From NCBI GenBank assembly GCA_023701075.1, contig JAMPXQ010000009.1, positions 1 to 18,210 on the forward strand: 18,210 nucleotides of DNA, read 5' to 3'. The stretch comes from Candidatus Woesearchaeota archaeon (GTDB lineage Archaea; Nanobdellota; Nanobdellia; Woesearchaeales; GW2011-AR15). The notes beneath the pieces are model-generated. The model was not told the origin of the DNA. It did not search any database and saw nothing but the letters and a program-made list of their open reading frames with translations. Shown here piece by piece: positions 13,785-18,210 of this stretch; position 1 is the first letter of the stretch; each line of letters opens with the position of its first letter. Both the position numbers and the translations under genes were made by a program.

Positions 13785-14711
13785 ATGGATGATGATGAAA
13801 AAAATATTTTGGAGATAAATCCAATTATTGATCCGTATCAGGATGATGGTGACCAAAAACACCAAACTTTCTATGAATTGCCACTAGACACTAGATTATC
13901 TATATGGAATAATGGTGGCAGAGATGCAGTTCTTATAGGCGCATTTCATTATGCTCTTTTTTACCTTGAAGATGGGAGGCATAATCGTTTTGGAGCAAGA
14001 GACCATGGGATGCCTGTAATAGACTATATCCAGGTTGCAGTAAATGCTGTCTTTGCAGCAGAAAGACAGAATCTGGAGTCTTATGAATGCAGATTCGGGT
14101 TTGCAGGTCAGAAAAACCAAGATCTTGACTTTTCGTATGACACCATTAGGCTATCTTTGCAGAAAGGATTGAAGTGGACTATTGATGCTATCTTGGATGA
14201 TCTAATAGAATTGAACCTCTCGAAAAGGTATCTGAGCGCCATAAGCCAGTTTGCAGATGAATTCAGCTTGCTTTACAATCTTCGCGAACATCTTCAACAT
14301 TCTGTACTTGGATCTTCTGATCCAAAGATAAGGCAGATCGTCATCAATCCAGAAGATAAAAATTTCCTAAAATGGGACGGTGAATTAAAGGACTTTGCCG
14401 GTGATATATCTGAAGACGCATTGGCAGATTATTATAAAAGAGCAGCACCACTCCTCAAAGAAGCTTATGCCGGACTCCTGGAACAGATAAAAGACTCTGA
14501 AACCAGCGGAGTTTATCCCATATTTTTTGAAGGAGACAAAGCTGTGGCTATCTGGGATAAAAATGACCCCAGGCAATTGTCATCCCCGCTCACAAGGTTT
14601 CATGATTCCCTAGATCTATATTCAAAGCAGGATATTGGAATCACTGCATCTGAATTTTTTGTTGCAGTCCATAAGAATAAAGCATATGATATGCATAGTC
14701 TGAGATATTAA
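13785..14711 (+). CDS. Unknown protein, first gene of two-gene operon
   Basis: The protein has 308 residues and is soluble. The N-terminus is strongly acidic (MDDDEKN, then DPYQDDGDQ). A central helical part includes GGRDAVLIGAFHYALFYLEDG (about 44-64), and RYLSAISQFADEFSLLYNLREHLQHS follows near 148-173. No signal peptide, membrane span or known motif. A TATA box 27 bases upstream of the ATG predicts a leaderless transcript. The next gene starts one base after this stop, so the two products are probably made together. Function unknown. Confidence 0.75.
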   Translation: MDDDEKNILEINPIIDPYQDDGDQKHQTFYELPLDTRLSIWNNGGRDAVLIGAFHYALFYLEDGRHNRFGARDHGMPVIDYIQVAVNAVFAAERQNLESYECRFGFAGQKNQDLDFSYDTIRLSLQKGLKWTIDAILDDLIELNLSKRYLSAISQFADEFSLLYNLREHLQHSVLGSSDPKIRQIVINPEDKNFLKWDGELKDFAGDISEDALADYYKRAAPLLKEAYAGLLEQIKDSETSGVYPIFFEGDKAVAIWDKNDPRQLSSPLTRFHDSLDLYSKQDIGITASEFFVAVHKNKAYDMHSLRY

Positions 14712-14712
14712 A

Positions 14713-15612
14713 ATGGCAATCCCGCAAAATATACTCCAGGACCGTCTTAAATATGTTGTTGATGGATTAGCAGCAGCTGTTGGAGGAATTGACCCTGAAA
14801 TCAAGTCTCAGCTTATGCAACTTCAATTTTACTTCATTGGAGACGATATCACGGAATTAGATAAAAAGTATTCAGAATTAAGAGATGAATTATGCGGAAT
14901 GGAAGTTCATTTTTATAAATCTAAGAATACGGAATTTCTACCTGGAGGAAGACCACTATCTGAATTTCAGAAAGAGTATGATTTTGTTGCTGATTCGCGA
15001 AGATTAGAACAAAATGGCAGCATGGGCTATGATCATAACTCCAGGACAATTAGAGTTTCTTCAGCTGAAGAGACTAAACTATTAAATATGAATTTTGGCG
15101 GACTGTCCTCTGAAGTTGCCCATGCCTATGCGGATCTTTCCCCAAGAGTGGATCTTCCAAATATTTCAAAAGGCGTAACGGAATACTTTGATCTTGTATT
15201 TAGCTGGTGGAATCACTCCTGGGATCCACACGATTTGGAAATCATTATGTTAACAGCTGATACAATAATAAATGCAAAGGATTGGGAAAGAAAAAATATA
15301 CCCGTTATCTCAGGGAGGATGCTAAATGCCAGACCAGATATAATCACAGATCATCTAGACTTTGAATATTCACAGCAAGTTGCTAAAACGCTAAATGAGG
15401 ACACAGATCATATGTGGGCATATTTCATTGCTAGAGAGCTATGCACACACTTACGCCAGACAGGCCATATCAAGGACAATCAAAATCCGCTTGAACTGCT
15501 TACAAAATCAACGAGCAAAATGCTTTATCATGATGATTTGCCTATAAGGATGAATTACCCGAATAGATTCATCGAAGATTTCAGAAATAATCTTCCTCAT
15601 TATTTAAAATAA
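14713..15612 (+). CDS. Unknown protein, second gene of two-gene operon
   Basis: The protein has 299 residues, is soluble and mainly helical, with no family recognised. Histidine-containing stretches SSEVAHAYADLSPRVD (about 134-149) and FIARELCTHLRQTGH (about 234-248) look like buried helices, but neither has HExxH spacing, so I do not call a metalloprotease. The ATG lies one base after the preceding stop with no separate SD, which implies coupling or reinitiation. After its stop there is a 116-base gap to the facing gene, with no gene in it. Confidence 0.75.
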   Translation: MAIPQNILQDRLKYVVDGLAAAVGGIDPEIKSQLMQLQFYFIGDDITELDKKYSELRDELCGMEVHFYKSKNTEFLPGGRPLSEFQKEYDFVADSRRLEQNGSMGYDHNSRTIRVSSAEETKLLNMNFGGLSSEVAHAYADLSPRVDLPNISKGVTEYFDLVFSWWNHSWDPHDLEIIMLTADTIINAKDWERKNIPVISGRMLNARPDIITDHLDFEYSQQVAKTLNEDTDHMWAYFIARELCTHLRQTGHIKDNQNPLELLTKSTSKMLYHDDLPIRMNYPNRFIEDFRNNLPHYLK

Positions 15613-15728
15613 ACCAATGACTCATTAAAAATATTTTCCTCCATAAATTCCCAGTTTAATGATGGTTGCTATTTAGATGATGTTGAAGACGGATAGAAAA
15701 AATAGACGATGATCTACATTAGTTTTGC

Positions 15729-16568
15729 CTAGGCATCCATATGACTATAGAATTCATTGAGCGTTATGATTTGGCTGGGTTTCAGATCTGAATGATAGGG
15801 GAAACTTACCTGAGAAGGGGCGACTGTTATATATCTGTGGCAAAGCCCATTCAATACCAGATCATTCAGTATCCAAACATTATCTGGCGGAGCAAGCCTA
15901 TCATTTAGTTCCTTGAGATGTTGCTCGAAACATGCAGAATTATATGATCCTCCTGAATAAACAATTCTTCTTTTCAATTGATCCAGCTTTTCAGGCTGCA
16001 AGGAATACCCTTGATCAAATTTAGTGAGTATCACATCGCTTACATATCCCTCTTCAAGCAGCAGGCTTGAGAATGCTGCATAATGATGCAGCGTTTCTAT
16101 TAAGATTATATCCACTTGTTTTTCTTTGGCCATGGCAATAACGCCCATCAGATCCCTTAGATAATTATCTGCGGATCTTGCATGCCTATTTTTTTCTGCC
16201 TGTGTCCATTCACTAAGATGCATATAGAACGGATGAGTCAGCGTGAGCACAGAGCCTGAGGTTAAATCAGTCCTATTATCATTTATATGCTGATTTGCTA
16301 ATGCCAATAGATTTGCGTCTATGCCGCTGCCATATGTTGATGTCCCTTTTTCAGCAGTCCTATCAGCTAAACAAGTCCTGATTCTTTCTTCAAATCCAGA
16401 AAAATAAGGATTTATGGCGATACCTATTCCATTACCGCCTTCAATCGATCTTTTGAATTCCAACAAAGAATCATCTAATTGAATTTCAACTGCATTCTTA
16501 GTATCCCTAAATCTACCTACATGCCTATTACCAAATATTTCCCATTCTTCATCGAACAGTGAATCCAT
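15729..16568 (-). CDS. Unknown alpha/beta protein
   Basis: The protein has 279 residues and is soluble. Three hydrophobic strands suggest a Rossmann-like alpha/beta fold: GIGIAINPYFSGF (46-59), SVLTLTHPFYMHL (106-118) and VDIILIETLHHYAA (152-165). RIVYSGGSYNSACFEQHLKEL (201-221) then places a Cys at the start of a helix after a strand, loosely like a cysteine hydrolase (isochorismatase-type) active site, but the other family residues are not visible. DQLKR (196-200) and SDL (260-262) echo the protein encoded at 10716-11369. A TATA-like AT tract (16589-16605) lies about 26 bases before the ATG, so it is probably leaderless. Function unknown. Confidence 0.73.
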   Translation of the reverse strand: MDSLFDEEWEIFGNRHVGRFRDTKNAVEIQLDDSLLEFKRSIEGGNGIGIAINPYFSGFEERIRTCLADRTAEKGTSTYGSGIDANLLALANQHINDNRTDLTSGSVLTLTHPFYMHLSEWTQAEKNRHARSADNYLRDLMGVIAMAKEKQVDIILIETLHHYAAFSSLLLEEGYVSDVILTKFDQGYSLQPEKLDQLKRRIVYSGGSYNSACFEQHLKELNDRLAPPDNVWILNDLVLNGLCHRYITVAPSQVSFPYHSDLKPSQIITLNEFYSHMDA

Positions 16569-16691
16569 CTAGGCTTTAATCCAATCAATAATATAAAAAT
16601 ATATCTATTTTTACCACTATTAAATGTTAACATTTCCAATAAGGGCTAAAGCGCACCACTATAACCCAAATAAACCTGTTAGAAAGTATAA

Positions 16692-17930
16692 TTAGCTTTT
16701 AACCGTCTCTATCTTATAATCCAGCTTCTCTGCCCATACACCTAGGTGTGTCGCAACAGGCCTCTCATGCCCGTCTGAAGGTGCATTCATTATGCCTTGG
16801 CCTTCCATGACTAAAGTAGATGATCCTCCGCCGTCCATGTTTATTGCTGTATCGCTCCCTTCTCTCACATGAATAGTTCCCAGGTCCCTAAGCCTCAGCC
16901 CCATCCTCTGGCCGACTACACCTGAATCAACCAAGATTATATTCAGGATGTTCTTATCTTCATCATAGCCAATAGATGTCCTTGGGTCCCTTGTGTCATA
17001 TCCTTCCTTATATCCTGGTCCACCAGGAAACATCCTTGGAGAGACTTCATTCTTTAGGACAAAAAGATTGAATCCTGTCACTACATTATATAAATCTGTG
17101 GCATCTTTTGGCTTTTTCCCAAGGATTACCCTATTATCTTCTGTCAATGTGACTGTCACTGCAAAGTCTTTCCCTTCACATACCAGATTGCCTTGGGAGT
17201 AGGTTGTAAGATCTGTATCCCAGTTCCCTTTGTAGTCTGCAACATTCCAGCCGCCTCCATTGACTGCAAGCTGAAGCTTGTTCTTGGCCAAGAATTCCGT
17301 AGTCCCTTCCAGATATGCCTGCTTTGGCGTCACAAGAAATTTCAGGCTTTTGTCATTAAGATTCATCTTTATTATGTATAGCTTCAGACCATTGAAATAT
17401 TCCTCTTTATATGCTATGTTCTTGAAAGGCATATCAAACCCAGGCATGTCAAAATTTATGACATAGTCCTTATGGGTCTCTACCGGCTCCATCAATAAAT
17501 AGAATGAATGGAACTCAGTCTTCTGGTCTTCCCTTGAGATGTTTATCGATATGTTCGCCTTTATCTCTACTTTGCCCTCAGTTATCTGAGCTGTAGTCAA
17601 TGAACCTGAATATGAGACATCAAACCCTTCTTCTTTGAACTGAGTGAAATCATCCAGGCACTCTGAAAGATGCTCATCTATATACCCGGATATGTCTTCT
17701 TCACCGCTCACCCATAATCTCTCCATCTCCTCGAGCGCTTTCTCTTCTACGCATTTTGCAACATATTGATCCAGCTTCTCCTTGACAAGGTTGAAGGACT
17801 TGATCTTTTCTGAATCCGCTGAAAGCTCTCTCTTGTCTGATTGAGACTCTTTATAGATGAACAAGACTGCCAGGACGAGGATTATTAGGCCTATCACTAT
17901 AGGTACTGAGAACTGGGCCTTTTTCTTCAT
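16692..17930 (-). CDS. Membrane-anchored phosphodiester glycosidase-domain (NAGPA) protein
   Basis: Numbered from the ATG at 17930 (412 residues), the protein starts MKKKAQFSVPIVIG followed by one hydrophobic span (about 8-26), so the rest is outside the membrane. KAQF resembles an archaeal prepilin-like processing site. Residues about 45-150 match the N-terminal domain shared by many DPANN surface proteins: paired Cys helices (VAKCVEE, SECLDDF) and alternating strands. From about 180 the NAGPA/DUF2233 domain follows: AVNGGGWN near 222-229, PRTSIGY near 316-322, and the signature INMDGGGSSTLV at 363-374. This family cleaves phosphodiester-linked sugars. Its target here is unknown, perhaps glycans or phospho-sugars of an envelope or host. 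An in-frame TTG at 17939 is a less likely start. Confidence 0.87.
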   Translation of the reverse strand: MKKKAQFSVPIVIGLIILVLAVLFIYKESQSDKRELSADSEKIKSFNLVKEKLDQYVAKCVEEKALEEMERLWVSGEEDISGYIDEHLSECLDDFTQFKEEGFDVSYSGSLTTAQITEGKVEIKANISINISREDQKTEFHSFYLLMEPVETHKDYVINFDMPGFDMPFKNIAYKEEYFNGLKLYIIKMNLNDKSLKFLVTPKQAYLEGTTEFLAKNKLQLAVNGGGWNVADYKGNWDTDLTTYSQGNLVCEGKDFAVTVTLTEDNRVILGKKPKDATDLYNVVTGFNLFVLKNEVSPRMFPGGPGYKEGYDTRDPRTSIGYDEDKNILNIILVDSGVVGQRMGLRLRDLGTIHVREGSDTAINMDGGGSSTLVMEGQGIMNAPSDGHERPVATHLGVWAEKLDYKIETVKS

Positions 17931-18062
17931 CAGATACAATTATTTGTGGACTGGTTTATTAAAGTTACCTTAGAAGATTGTTTACAAAACAAAATTACAT
18001 GAATAATCTAAATAGTATAATTTTACATAAAAAATAATAAGGTATGTCTGATTTCATTAGAT

Positions 18063-18210
18063 ATGGATTATTTTAAAGAAAAAGTTAAGTCTTCAGAAGA
18101 GTTTTTGAAAAATCCAAGAAAAGCCATTATTGAACTTTTAAATTGGCAAAATAATTATGGTGAATTATTAATAAGTTTAAGTATGTTTAAATCAAATCCT
18201 CAAAGACTAC
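18063..18210 (+). CDS. Start of an unknown AT-rich gene, cut by window end
   Basis: The frame is open from an ATG at 18063 to the window end and gives 49 residues (MDYFKEKVKSSEEFLKNPRK...), with a helical, charged start. The codons are much richer in A and T than in the neighbouring genes. No family can be recognised from this fragment. A short SD-like AAGGT at 18039-18043 lies too far upstream and instead precedes a 10-codon ORF at 18044. Moderate support only. Confidence 0.4.
   Translation, partial: MDYFKEKVKSSEEFLKNPRKAIIELLNWQNNYGELLISLSMFKSNPQRL

Noticed and set aside
14713..15612. Zinc metalloprotease based on His-rich helices
   Set aside because: No HExxH or other recognised metal-binding spacing; the nearest segment reads SEVAHAY.
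15729..16568. Firm isochorismatase/cysteine hydrolase call
   Set aside because: Only the strand-Cys-helix segment is suggestive; the catalytic Asp and Lys positions of that family could not be located.
18044..18076. Ten-codon ORF after the AAGGT motif
   Set aside because: Too short to support and overlapped by the longer open frame starting at 18063.

Overview
The window reads as a stretch of an archaeal chromosome, most likely from the DPANN/Woesearchaeota-like part of the tree (inference). The archaeal signs are direct: ribosomal proteins eS17 and eL37, the chromatin protein Alba, an Sm-like protein next to eL37, a tRNA-Arg gene interrupted by bulge-helix-bulge introns, and many genes whose ATG lies about 25-30 bases after a TATA box (leaderless transcripts). 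The DPANN placement rests on the KKAQ-type membrane-anchored surface protein near the right end, the many compact orphan genes and the B12-dependent ribonucleotide reductase.

Layout. 1-2124: a 5'-truncated unknown gene, a multi-span membrane protein, and an AbrB-PhoU regulator on the opposite strand whose 3' end overlaps it. 2125-2290: a very AT-rich divergent promoter region with a spaced direct repeat. 2291-5745: four unknown genes on the plus strand, with tight junctions and individual Shine-Dalgarno (SD) sites; the second and third proteins share a motif and may be distant relatives. 5807-7827: class II ribonucleotide reductase (NrdJ) whose C-terminal zinc-ribbon tail is a separate 34-residue ORF with its own SD. 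Upstream of nrdJ are two 16-bp palindrome-like sites exactly 32 bp apart that resemble NrdR boxes.

8072-9746: a three-gene minus-strand operon of an RDD membrane protein, SppA (S49 protease) and a small two-span coiled-coil protein. 9838-11369: two orphan genes flanking tRNA-Arg(UCG), which carries two introns. 11432-11924: eS17-Alba operon. 12050-12310: tRNA-Gly(UCC) followed by two further partial copies of its 3' end. 12349-13008: a histidine phosphatase-like protein lacking the Arg of its RHG motif. 13090-13499: Sm-like protein and eL37. 13578-13661: tRNA-Leu(UAG). 13785-16568: an unknown two-gene operon and an orphan gene facing it. 16692-17930: a membrane-anchored phosphodiester glycosidase-domain protein. 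18063 to the end: the start of an AT-rich ORF.

The housekeeping genes (translation, chromatin, nucleotide reduction, membrane protein quality control) are interleaved with about ten proteins that I cannot assign to any family. The strongest leads are the split nrdJ with its paired operator-like sites, the double-intron tRNA-Arg, the tRNA-Gly 3'-end repeats and the four-gene unknown operon. No CRISPR array, insertion sequence or obvious defence operon is visible.
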